Assembly (NCBI GenBank): GCA_002304735.1 | Contig: DBIU01000082.1 | Span: 2,377 to 15,100, forward strand | Reading direction: 5' to 3' | Source of the DNA: Ruminococcaceae bacterium UBA794 | GTDB taxonomy: Bacteria; Bacillota; Clostridia; Oscillospirales; Ruminococcaceae | Length of the DNA: 12,724 nucleotides | Shown here: in pieces, positions 1-6,054 of the stretch | How positions within the stretch are numbered: the stretch's first letter is position 1 | How the letters are laid out: each line of letters opens with the position of its first letter | Position numbers and translations under genes: made by a program | The notes under the pieces: generated by a model | The model's input: the letters and a program-made list of their open reading frames with translations, nothing else | Databases searched by the model: none | Told to the model about the DNA's origin: nothing

Positions 1-1653
1 ACCAAAATTGTCGGAGCGCTGTTTAAGATACCTCTCGCAAATCTTCTCGGCGGCACGGGACTTGGCTATTTTTCATCGGCATACGGACTTTATTCGCCCA
101 TTTTCGCGATAACCGCGGCAGGCATACCGACCGTCATTATGCGTACAACCGCGCGCTGCTCCGCTTCGGGAAACCTCTGCCGCGCGGCAGCCGTCAGAAA
201 ATGCGCGCTTATGATGTTTTCGATAATCGGACTTTTCGGGACGCTTTGCGTCGCCGCTTTCGCAAAGCCGTTTTCGGAGTATATCGCCTGTTCGCCGCAA
301 AGTCTGGCGGGAGTTTTATGCATTTCGCCCGCGGTTATGCTGTGCTGCATTTCAAGCGTCCTCAGAGGTTATCGCGAGGGGCTTGCGGACGTTGTTCCTT
401 CGTCAGCCGCCGCAATATCCGAAGCGGTTTCCCGCGCAATTTTCGGTTTGGGGCTCTCTTTTGCGGTAATATTCTACGCGAAAAATCGCTTTTGCAACGG
501 TCTTGACGTGTTCGGAACAGCCTGTTCAACCGAAGAACAAGCCTATAATATCGCATTGCCGTACGCTGCGGCAGGCGCTGTTCTCGCGGTATCGCTAAGC
601 GAACTTGCGGGGCTGATTACGCTTATCATCATTGAAAGAAAGCGCAAAAACCGCGTTACAGCGCCAAAAAGATGCGAATACAGCCGCCGCGAAATCTGCC
701 TTTCCCTGCTAAAAGAAATCACGCCGATAGCGGCTTCGGCGCTTGTTGTAAACTGCGTATCGTTCGTCGACCTGCTTACTGTTACGCGCACGCTTTCAGC
801 GTCCGCGGCTAAAAATCCCGCATTCTTCAGCGATAATTTCGGAAGTATCCTTAACTTTTGCGGAGGAATTGACGGACTTCCGAACTTTATGTACGGAAGC
901 TACACGGGAATTGCAATGACGCTTTTTATGATAATACCGTCGTTCGCAGGAATGGCTTCGACAGCCGCCGCGCCCGATATCGCCGCCGCTTGGGAGGTCA
1001 AGGACTACGAGCGGCTTTCCGGAAAAATCAAGCTTCAGCTCCGTGCAGGAGCGATGATAGCCTGCCCCGCGTGCCTTGGAGCGGCAGCTCTCGCCGCGCC
1101 TATCCTCAATATGCTCTATAAATCGCGCGCAGCCGAGGTTTCCGTATGCCTTAACTCTTTTGTAATACTTTGCCTCGGCGGAATTTTTATGACGGCTTCC
1201 TCCGCGCTTTTCGGCATTTTTCAGTCAATCGGGAAAGCCCGCGTGCCGCTAATGCTGATGAGCGCTTCAATCGTGCTGAAATTTGTACTAAATCCAATCC
1301 TCATCTCAATTCCCTCGCTGAATATAGCGGGAGCGGCGCTTTCAAGCGTAATAGGCTATGTAATTATGGCAATCGGCGGAACTTTCTGCCTAAAAAAGGT
1401 TCTTCCGGTGAAAATCAGCGTTTTCGGCACGTTTATTAAGCCGTTTATCTGCGCGAGCGGGTGCGCGGCAGCCGCTTATTTTGTACATCAATTATTGCAA
1501 AATTCGGTTAATTTAACATTTAATGTCGTGTTTTCAACATTTTCGGGCGTTTTTGTTTATGCAATTTTACTGATTTTGACGGGCTGTTTTCGTACAAGTG
1601 GCATAATAAAAACAAAAAATGCAAAAAAATGCAAAAAAACACTTGCAAAATAA
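1..1653 (+). CDS. SpoVB/YabM-family lipid-linked oligosaccharide flippase (5' end missing)
   Basis: Multidrug/oligosaccharidyl-lipid/polysaccharide (MOP) superfamily membrane protein, expected to flip a lipid-linked wall or spore-envelope precursor across the membrane. The frame is open from base 1 and gives 550 residues. The opening residues, TKIVGALFKIPLANLLGGTG, match the first helix and loop typical of SpoVB relatives, so only about 15-25 N-terminal residues are probably missing. An ATG at 139 lies inside the conserved region and is not the real start. Many hydrophobic segments follow, with a family-like YGSYTGIAMTLFMIIPSFAG stretch near the middle. The last 20 residues are lysine-rich and encoded by A-tracts. 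The following gene is mazG, matching the yabM-yabN order of Bacillus, which favours the YabM/SpoVB group over MurJ. The substrate cannot be read from sequence. No terminator follows, and the mazG promoter begins in its last codons. Confidence 0.85.
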   Translation, partial: TKIVGALFKIPLANLLGGTGLGYFSSAYGLYSPIFAITAAGIPTVIMRTTARCSASGNLCRAAAVRKCALMMFSIIGLFGTLCVAAFAKPFSEYIACSPQSLAGVLCISPAVMLCCISSVLRGYREGLADVVPSSAAAISEAVSRAIFGLGLSFAVIFYAKNRFCNGLDVFGTACSTEEQAYNIALPYAAAGAVLAVSLSELAGLITLIIIERKRKNRVTAPKRCEYSRREICLSLLKEITPIAASALVVNCVSFVDLLTVTRTLSASAAKNPAFFSDNFGSILNFCGGIDGLPNFMYGSYTGIAMTLFMIIPSFAGMASTAAAPDIAAAWEVKDYERLSGKIKLQLRAGAMIACPACLGAAALAAPILNMLYKSRAAEVSVCLNSFVILCLGGIFMTASSALFGIFQSIGKARVPLMLMSASIVLKFVLNPILISIPSLNIAGAALSSVIGYVIMAIGGTFCLKKVLPVKISVFGTFIKPFICASGCAAAAYFVHQLLQNSVNLTFNVVFSTFSGVFVYAILLILTGCFRTSGIIKTKNAKKCKKTLAK

Positions 1654-1671
1654 GACAAAATAGGGTATTAT
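1643..1671 (+). promoter_or_regulatory. Sigma-A-type promoter for mazG
   Basis: TTGCAA (1643-1648), a 17-base spacer and TATTAT (1666-1671). The -35 box lies in the final codons of the flippase gene. Predicted transcription starts near 1678, about 45 bases before mazG. This would separate mazG from the probably sporulation-controlled flippase. Confidence 0.55.
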
Positions 1672-1721
1672 ATAAAAGGTTATTCACATTTTACCTGTAT
1701 GATTGTAAAGGAGTTTAGGGA

Positions 1722-2516
1722 ATGGATTTTGAGTTTAAGAGCCGATATGACATTTCCGACCTTCTGAAGATTATGAAAATTCTGCGCTCCGAAAACGGTT
1801 GCCCGTGGGATAAGGTTCAAACGCATGAGTCTATACGCACCGACCTTATCGAGGAAACCTACGAGGTCTGCGAGGGAATTGACGCCAACAGTCCCGAAAT
1901 GCTTCGGGAGGAGCTTGGCGATTTGCTGATGCAGGTTGTTTTTCATTCGGAGATTGAAGCGGAAGCGGGTAGTTTTGATTTTAACGACGTCTGCGACGGT
2001 ATATGCCAAAAGTTGATTTACCGCCACCCTCACGTTTTCGGTGAGGTGTCCGTGAAGGACGCGGACGAGGTTCTGAAAAACTGGGACGCATTAAAAAAAG
2101 CCGGTAAACACCAGGATACTTATTCGGATACGCTTGAGAGTGTGCCAAAAACTTTCCCTGCCCTTCTCAGAGGCGAAAAGGTTTGCAAGCGCGCGGCAAG
2201 AGCGGGTTTGTCCGAGAATGACGCAAAGGTATGCGCCGAAAGTATCTGTGAAGATATCCGGCGGCTTTGCTGCGGAGATTTTTCGGTAGACGTTGAACAA
2301 AACCAACAGATTTTGGGTAATATATTGCTGAAATTTTGTAATTTGAGCAGAATTTTGAAGGTTGACAGTGAAAAAGCCTTGACTTATTCAACAAATGAGT
2401 TTATAATGAATTTTAGAGCTGTCGAAAATGAAATAATCGCAGACGGAAAGTCCCTTGACGAGTTGTCGGACGAGGAACTGAAGCTTGCGGCTGATAAAGT
2501 CCTCAACGGTTTGTAA
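1722..2516 (+). CDS. mazG: Nucleoside triphosphate pyrophosphohydrolase MazG
   Basis: Predicted to hydrolyse (d)NTPs to NMP and pyrophosphate, a house-cleaning role. ATG 1722 follows an AAAGGAG site (1707-1713). The 264-residue length is normal for two-domain MazG. The N-terminal domain is complete: CPWD at 27-30, the EETYE metal-binding motif at 44-48, EELGDLL at 63-69 and KLIYRHPHVFG at 97-107. The second domain (about 145-264) keeps the fold signature (FPALLR, NLSRIL, FRAVENEI), but where Escherichia coli has an EEEMGD-type motif this protein has NQQILGN (194-200), and the preceding acidic helix reads EDIRRL. Its metal ligands therefore appear lost. Bacillus YabN carries an extra N-terminal tetrapyrrole-methylase domain that is absent here. 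It sits between the flippase and hup in the conserved yab order. The identification is secure; the activity of the second domain is doubtful. Confidence 0.95.
   Translation: MDFEFKSRYDISDLLKIMKILRSENGCPWDKVQTHESIRTDLIEETYEVCEGIDANSPEMLREELGDLLMQVVFHSEIEAEAGSFDFNDVCDGICQKLIYRHPHVFGEVSVKDADEVLKNWDALKKAGKHQDTYSDTLESVPKTFPALLRGEKVCKRAARAGLSENDAKVCAESICEDIRRLCCGDFSVDVEQNQQILGNILLKFCNLSRILKVDSEKALTYSTNEFIMNFRAVENEIIADGKSLDELSDEELKLAADKVLNGL
2379..2407 (+). promoter_or_regulatory. Sigma-A promoter inside mazG, probably driving hup
   Basis: TTGACT (2379-2384), exactly 17 bases, TATAAT (2402-2407): 11 of 12 consensus positions. A second TTGACA lies just upstream at 2362-2367 but has no matching -10 box. 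Initiation near 2414 would give hup a leader of about 144 bases that overlaps the 3' end of mazG. I found no convincing promoter closer to hup. Confidence 0.65.
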
Positions 2517-2521
2517 CCGTT
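2505..2521 (+). other. Hairpin over the mazG stop codon, in the predicted hup leader
   Basis: A perfect 7-bp inverted repeat, AACGGTT (2505-2511) and AACCGTT (2515-2521), with a 3-base loop. It spans the mazG TAA. No T-run follows directly, so it is not a convincing intrinsic terminator. It could mark the mazG transcript end or stabilise the hup leader. Confidence 0.45.
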
Positions 2522-2557
2522 AGATTATAGAATAATATTTTTTGGAGGTTTAATAAC

Positions 2558-2866
2558 ATGACAAAGGCAGAATTAGTTACAGAAGTAGCTGCAAAGTCCG
2601 GTCTTTCTAAGAAGGATACCGAGAAGGCAATCGCAGGCGTAATCGAGACCGTTACCGAGACTCTCGCTAAGGGTCAGTCCATTCAGCTCGTTGGCTTCGG
2701 TACTTTCGAGGTTCGTGAGCGTGCTGCAAGAAAGGGTATCAACCCCCGCACCAAGGAAGCTATTGATATAGCTGCTACCAAGGTTCCCGCTTTCAAGGCA
2801 GGCAGAGCGCTTAAGGACGCTGTTGCCGCTCCTGTTGCTGATAAGAAAAAGGGCAAGAAGAAGTAA
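2558..2866 (+). CDS. hup: HU-family histone-like DNA-binding protein
   Basis: Nucleoid protein that binds and bends DNA as a dimer. The 102-residue product has the HU signature GFGTFEVRERAARKGINP at 46-63 (beta-arm) and the conserved C-terminal helix PAFKAGRALKDAV at 77-89. A short lysine tail (ADKKKGKKK, 94-102) extends past the usual 90-residue core. ATG 2558 follows a strong GGAGG (2544-2548). Codon choice is strikingly biased (GCT, AAG, ACC, CGT, GGT) compared with flanking genes, indicating very high expression. A strong promoter inside mazG and a terminator after the gene suggest it is largely its own transcription unit. HU rather than IHF is the natural call in Firmicutes. Confidence 0.97.
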   Translation: MTKAELVTEVAAKSGLSKKDTEKAIAGVIETVTETLAKGQSIQLVGFGTFEVRERAARKGINPRTKEAIDIAATKVPAFKAGRALKDAVAAPVADKKKGKKK

Positions 2867-2887
2867 TTCTTTTAGAGCATTATAATT

Positions 2888-2918
2888 AAGCGGCGGGGTT
2901 TCCGCCGCTTTGATTTTT
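2888..2918 (+). terminator. Intrinsic terminator after hup
   Basis: A perfect 9-bp stem, AAGCGGCGG (2888-2896) with CCGCCGCTT (2902-2910), a 5-base loop and a T-rich tract to 2918. It ends just before the rqcP ribosome binding site. It probably ends most hup transcripts, with leakage supplying the low-abundance downstream gene. Confidence 0.85.
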
Positions 2919-2928
2919 AGGAGAAAAT

Positions 2929-3165
2929 ATGCGTCTGGATAAATTTCTTAAAGTTTCAAGGCTTATAAAGAGAAGAACTGTCGCAAACGAGGCCTGCGAC
3001 GCAGAAAAGGTTTCGGTTAACGGAAAGCCCGCGCGCGCTTCCTATGAAGTGAAAACAGGCGACATTATCGAAATTAACATCGGCAAGCCGCTTAAAGTAA
3101 GGGTTCTCGAGGTAAAGGAATTTACCAAAAAAGAAGAAGCCGCCGCGCTTTACGAGGTTGTCTGA
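2929..3165 (+). CDS. rqcP: S4-domain ribosome quality-control factor RqcP (YabO, Hsp15-like)
   Basis: Small RNA-binding protein of the Hsp15/YabO family. In Bacillus, RqcP binds obstructed 50S subunits carrying peptidyl-tRNA and works with RqcH to add C-terminal alanine tails to stalled chains. The 78-residue product is nearly all S4 domain: MRLDKFLKVSRLIKRRTVAN (1-20) is the classic start, followed by a V-V-NG-A-YEV-GD-I-I pattern to about residue 49. ATG 2929 is preceded by AGGAG at 2919-2923, directly after the hup terminator. Its place between hup and yabP matches the clostridial and Bacillus yabO position. It has no obvious promoter of its own, so it probably depends on read-through of the hup terminator. 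Length and position separate it from the longer S4 protein YlmH. Confidence 0.92.
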   Translation: MRLDKFLKVSRLIKRRTVANEACDAEKVSVNGKPARASYEVKTGDIIEINIGKPLKVRVLEVKEFTKKEEAAALYEVV

Positions 3166-3170
3166 AAAAA

Positions 3171-3199
3171 GAATATTGCGCTCCCCCGCCGAATATATT
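3171..3199 (+). promoter_or_regulatory. Sigma-E-like promoter before yabP
   Basis: GAATATT (3171-3177) matches the Bacillus sigma-E -35 consensus KMATATT at all seven positions. After 14 bases, AATATATT (3192-3199) matches the -10 consensus CATACAHT at six of eight. Predicted initiation is near 3206, so the leader would be about 35 bases. Mother-cell sigma-E control is the expected regime for yabP and yabQ. This is a consensus match by eye only. Confidence 0.5.
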
Positions 3200-3233
3200 A
3201 TAGCGAACAATTGGTTTGCTGTATGGACGGGGG
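3183..3233 (+). promoter_or_regulatory. Nested hairpin able to mask the yabP ribosome binding site
   Basis: CCCCCG (3183-3188) is complementary to CGGGGG (3228-3233), which forms most of the yabP ribosome binding site. Between them AGCGAAC (3202-3208) and GTTTGCT (3214-3220) form an inner 7-bp stem with one G-U pair and a 5-base loop. Only transcripts starting upstream of 3183, that is read-through from rqcP, would contain the outer left arm. Five T residues follow the right arm, so weak terminator activity is an alternative. Confidence 0.45.
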
Positions 3234-3240
3234 TGTTTTT

Positions 3241-3513
3241 ATGCAGAACAATTCAATTGCCGCTCCGCAGAATATCGTTATGGAGAACAGAAAAAATCTG
3301 CGCGTTTCCGGCGTTAAGGACATCGACAGCTTTACCGAAACGAGAATTGTGCTTTCAACGATTATGGGCGAGCTTGTTATCAGAGGCGAAGATTTGCACG
3401 TCACCGCGCTTGACGCTGAAACCGGCGACTTTTCGATGACGGGCAATATTTCTTCCTGCGTTTACAGCCGGAAAAGCGTTATGGACGGCCCAATTAAAAA
3501 GCTTTTTCGTTAA
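3241..3513 (+). CDS. yabP: Sporulation protein YabP
   Basis: YabP/YqfC-family sporulation protein; its biochemical role is not established. The 90 residues form one small beta-rich domain with the family pattern ENRKNLRVSGVKDIDSF (residues 15-31), then TIMGELVIRGEDLHV and LDAETGDFSMTGNISS, ending in a basic KKLFR. ATG 3241 is chosen because GGGGGTG (3229-3235), close to the ideal GGAGGTG, lies 5 bases before it. In-frame TTG 3211 and ATG 3223 have no such site and would add residues outside the family domain. It sits 12 bases before yabQ, an expected sporulation pair. Upstream are a sigma-E-like promoter and a hairpin that could mask its ribosome binding site. Confidence 0.9.
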   Translation: MQNNSIAAPQNIVMENRKNLRVSGVKDIDSFTETRIVLSTIMGELVIRGEDLHVTALDAETGDFSMTGNISSCVYSRKSVMDGPIKKLFR

Positions 3514-3525
3514 GTCGGAGGATTT

Positions 3526-4068
3526 ATGAATATCAACATTCCGGATTGCTTTATGATTGCGTTTTTCGTTGGATTTGCTTTCGGTCTTGTTTATGAAGCT
3601 CTTAGGATAATCAGGCTAATCCTGCGGTTTAAGGCGGCTGTTTATGTCTGCGATATCGCATTTTTTCTTCTTGCGGCATTTGCCGTTTTGCGCCTTTCAA
3701 CATCGCTCGGCAATTTCGTCAGAATATACACGATTTTCGGCTTTGGCGCGGGCGTTTTCGCATATATCGCGACAATAGGCAGGCTGCTAAATCTCATTGA
3801 AAGCGCTGCGTCTGTCGCTTGGAGGTTAACCATCGGCAGACTTCTAACGAAAATATGCGGTATAATAAGAAAAGCTATTGTTGGAATTGCACAGAAAACC
3901 AAGACAGGATTTGTGAGAGCCTCCAAACTTTTTCAAAACAACCGCGAAAATAGCAGAACGCACTTGAAATCAGACGGTAAAAAAGTGTATAATATAAAGA
4001 GATTAGAAAAAATTGGGGAAGGTGAAAAGAATGTCATCAAAGCTGATGTCAGGCGAAGCTTGCCGTAA
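3526..4068 (+). CDS. yabQ: Spore cortex biosynthesis protein YabQ
   Basis: Membrane protein of the YabQ family, needed in Bacillus for spore cortex formation and made in the mother cell. The 180-residue product has three predicted membrane segments (about 7-27, 37-57, 66-86), with the family motif FGLVYEALRIIR at the end of the first, and a long basic C-terminal tail from about residue 95. ATG 3526 follows GGAGG at 3517-3521. Its last 38 bases overlap the start of divIC in another frame, and the divIC promoter lies in its tail codons, so tail divergence from relatives would be unsurprising. Identification rests on size, topology and position between yabP and divIC. Confidence 0.88.
   Translation: MNINIPDCFMIAFFVGFAFGLVYEALRIIRLILRFKAAVYVCDIAFFLLAAFAVLRLSTSLGNFVRIYTIFGFGAGVFAYIATIGRLLNLIESAASVAWRLTIGRLLTKICGIIRKAIVGIAQKTKTGFVRASKLFQNNRENSRTHLKSDGKKVYNIKRLEKIGEGEKNVIKADVRRSLP
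3964..3993 (+). promoter_or_regulatory. Sigma-A promoter inside yabQ for divIC
   Basis: TTGAAA (3964-3969), 18 bases, then a perfect TATAAT (3988-3993). Initiation near 4000 would give divIC a leader of about 30 bases. It would allow the cell-division gene to be made in growing cells while yabP and yabQ stay silent until sporulation. Confidence 0.65.
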
Positions 4069-4360
4069 TCAGAAAAAACACAAGCTCTTTCGTTTTCTTG
4101 TCGGCGCGGCACTTCTTGTTATCGCGATTTTCGTCGTTTATACGCTGATTTCCGATATGATTCAAATTCAAAAGGATACGGAAACCTATAACAGCCTTGT
4201 TGAACAAACAAACGCTGTGAAAGAGCAAAACGCTCAGATATCGAATTATCTCGAGGACGACGAGAAACTGGAGCAATATATTGAGGATATTGCGCGCGAT
4301 AAGCTTGACCTTGCAAGTCCAAACGACAGGATTTATAACGTTGTTCCTTCGGCAGATTAA
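4031..4360 (+). CDS. divIC: Septum formation protein DivIC (FtsB family)
   Basis: Bitopic divisome protein that with FtsL and DivIB/FtsQ links the early Z-ring to septal wall synthesis. The 109-residue product has a short basic cytoplasmic N-terminus (KKHK at 15-18), one membrane segment (about 20-41), an extracytoplasmic coiled coil (about 45-85) and the family C-terminal motif YIEDIARDKLDLASPNDRIY (83-102). ATG 4031 is preferred over the in-frame TTG at 4013 because AAGGTG (4018-4023) sits 7 bases before it, inside the extension that the TTG start would add. It overlaps the yabQ end by 38 bases. A sigma-A promoter inside yabQ and a strong terminator after the stop make it potentially monocistronic. 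Confidence 0.93.
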   Translation: MSSKLMSGEACRNQKKHKLFRFLVGAALLVIAIFVVYTLISDMIQIQKDTETYNSLVEQTNAVKEQNAQISNYLEDDEKLEQYIEDIARDKLDLASPNDRIYNVVPSAD

Positions 4361-4365
4361 ACAAG

Positions 4366-4389
4366 ACAGCCCTTCGGGGCTGTTTTTTT
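4366..4389 (+). terminator. UUCG-loop intrinsic terminator after divIC
   Basis: ACAGCCC (4366-4372) pairs with GGGCTGT (4377-4383) around a TTCG loop closed by C-G, the very stable UUCG tetraloop, followed by seven T residues (4383-4389). It starts 5 bases after the divIC stop. Confidence 0.93.
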
Positions 4390-4417
4390 GACTTTTTCAT
4401 CAGAAATTGTATATAAT
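4388..4417 (+). promoter_or_regulatory. Sigma-A promoter for cls
   Basis: TTGACT (4388-4393), 18 bases, TATAAT (4412-4417). The -35 box begins in the last two T residues of the divIC terminator, so the end signal of one gene and the start signal of the next share bases. Initiation near 4424 gives a leader of about 30 bases. Confidence 0.7.
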
Positions 4418-4453
4418 ATATAAGCCGCACTTATTGTATTTTCGGAGAAAGCT

Positions 4454-5980
4454 ATGATTTTTCTTAAACGACTGCTGAAAAAAATATTTAACCGAACCAC
4501 GGTCTGCATTTTCGGAATTGTTATTCAGATTGGCTATTTTGCTTCACTTTGCCTCGGACTCGGCTTTTGCTACAACGCGTCATATCTTGTTTTTCAGGCT
4601 CTCGGAGTTATCGTTTCAATGCTTATCGTAAATTCCGATATAAATTCGAGCTATAAAATTTCTTGGATACTCGTGATTATGTCGTTCCCGATTTTCGGGG
4701 TTATGTTCTTTATTTTTTTTGGGAACAGCAGCTCGAGCCGTAAGCTTCGTCGTAAAATGTCGCCTTACATTCAAGCTGAGCGGGATTTGCTGTCAAATGA
4801 CGCTATTGATAATACGCTCAAAAACGAGCCTTTTTCGGCTGCAAGACAAAAGGATTATCTTCGCAAAAGCGGTTTTGCGGCTTATGACGGAACAAGGTCG
4901 GTTTATCTTCCGAGCGGCGAGGATAAATTCAAAGCGCTTCTTCGGGAGCTTGAAACTGCGGAAAAATTCATTTTTCTTGAATATTTTATCATTAACAAAG
5001 GTAAAATGTGGAATACAATTCTCGATATACTTGAGAAAAAAGCAAAATCCGGAGTAGATGTTCGCGTGATTTACGATGATATCGGCTGTTTGCTGACGCT
5101 GCCTGTAAAGTATGAAAAAGAGCTTGAAGCACGCGGAATAAAGTGCCGTGTGTTCAATAAATTCAAGCCATTTATCTCGAAAAAACTGAATAACCGCGAC
5201 CATAGGAAAATTTTCGTAATCGACGGGAAAACGGTTTTTACGGGCGGAATTAACCTTGCCGACGAGTATATAAACGAGTTTGAAAAGCACGGTCACTGGA
5301 AGGATACCGCCGTTATGCTTAAAGGGAAGGCTGCTCGCGGCTTTACCGTAATGTTTCTCACAATGTGGAATTATCTCTCGGGGGAAACTCCCGCGAATTA
5401 CGGTTGTTTGCCCGACTATTGCGAGGAAAGCGACGGCTTGGTTATTCCGTATTGCGACAGTCCGCTTGACGAAGAACCCGTCGGCGAAAACGTCTATCTC
5501 AACATCATAAACAACGCGCGAAAATACGTCTATATCACAACGCCATATCTCGTTATCGACGATGAAATGCAAAACGCTCTTACTCTCGCGGCGAAAAGCG
5601 GCGTAGACGTGAGGATAATCACGCCGCACGTTCCCGATAAATGGTTTGTTCACTCCGTTACCAGAGCGCATTATCGCAAGCTTACAAGCCTTGGCGTCAA
5701 GATTTATGAATATTATCCGGGATTTATTCACTCAAAAAGCTTCGTGTGCGACGATGAAATCGGCGTTGTCGGGACAATTAATCTTGATTATCGAAGTCTT
5801 TATCTTCATTTTGAATGTGCCGCTTGGCTCTGCAAAACCGATTGTCTTGCCGATATCAAGCGGGATTTTCTGAAAACCCTCGACGAATGTGACGAGATAA
5901 CCTATGACGACTGCCTTTCCGTGAACGTTTTTGTACGCGCACTGCGGCTCATTCTAAAGCTCTTTTCACCGTTAATGTAA
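4454..5980 (+). CDS. cls: Cardiolipin synthase (two-HKD phospholipase D family)
   Basis: Membrane enzyme expected to condense two phosphatidylglycerols to cardiolipin and glycerol. The 508-residue product matches Firmicute Cls length. Three hydrophobic N-terminal segments (about 16-38, 42-60, 70-90) anchor it. Two complete HxKxxxxD motifs follow: H250/K252/D257, followed by GGINLADEY, and H426/K428/D433, followed by GTINLDYRS. All catalytic residues are present. ATG 4454 follows GGAGA at 4444-4448. It has its own promoter directly after the divIC terminator. Cls is not part of the usual yab cluster and lies where Bacillus has yabR directly after divIC, so it looks like a local insertion. Its base composition resembles its neighbours, so recent transfer is not indicated. 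Confidence 0.93.
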   Translation: MIFLKRLLKKIFNRTTVCIFGIVIQIGYFASLCLGLGFCYNASYLVFQALGVIVSMLIVNSDINSSYKISWILVIMSFPIFGVMFFIFFGNSSSSRKLRRKMSPYIQAERDLLSNDAIDNTLKNEPFSAARQKDYLRKSGFAAYDGTRSVYLPSGEDKFKALLRELETAEKFIFLEYFIINKGKMWNTILDILEKKAKSGVDVRVIYDDIGCLLTLPVKYEKELEARGIKCRVFNKFKPFISKKLNNRDHRKIFVIDGKTVFTGGINLADEYINEFEKHGHWKDTAVMLKGKAARGFTVMFLTMWNYLSGETPANYGCLPDYCEESDGLVIPYCDSPLDEEPVGENVYLNIINNARKYVYITTPYLVIDDEMQNALTLAAKSGVDVRIITPHVPDKWFVHSVTRAHYRKLTSLGVKIYEYYPGFIHSKSFVCDDEIGVVGTINLDYRSLYLHFECAAWLCKTDCLADIKRDFLKTLDECDEITYDDCLSVNVFVRALRLILKLFSPLM

Positions 5981-6054
5981 ATAATCGGCATATTATCTTA
6001 GAGCGCTTCATATTAATGAAAATATGAAAACAAATTCCGCTCGGAGGTAAAAAA

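Noticed and set aside
3211..3240. TTG start for YabP ten codons upstream
   Set aside because: It has no ribosome binding site and would put the excellent GGGGGTG site inside the gene.
4793..5731. 312-codon open frame opposite cls
   Set aside because: Same-register shadow of a gene with both HKD motifs intact; no ribosome binding site or family features.
6009..6026. CATATT/AATATG inverted repeat between cls and the S1 gene
   Set aside because: Short and wholly A/T-rich with no linked promoter or T-tract; not distinguishable from chance.
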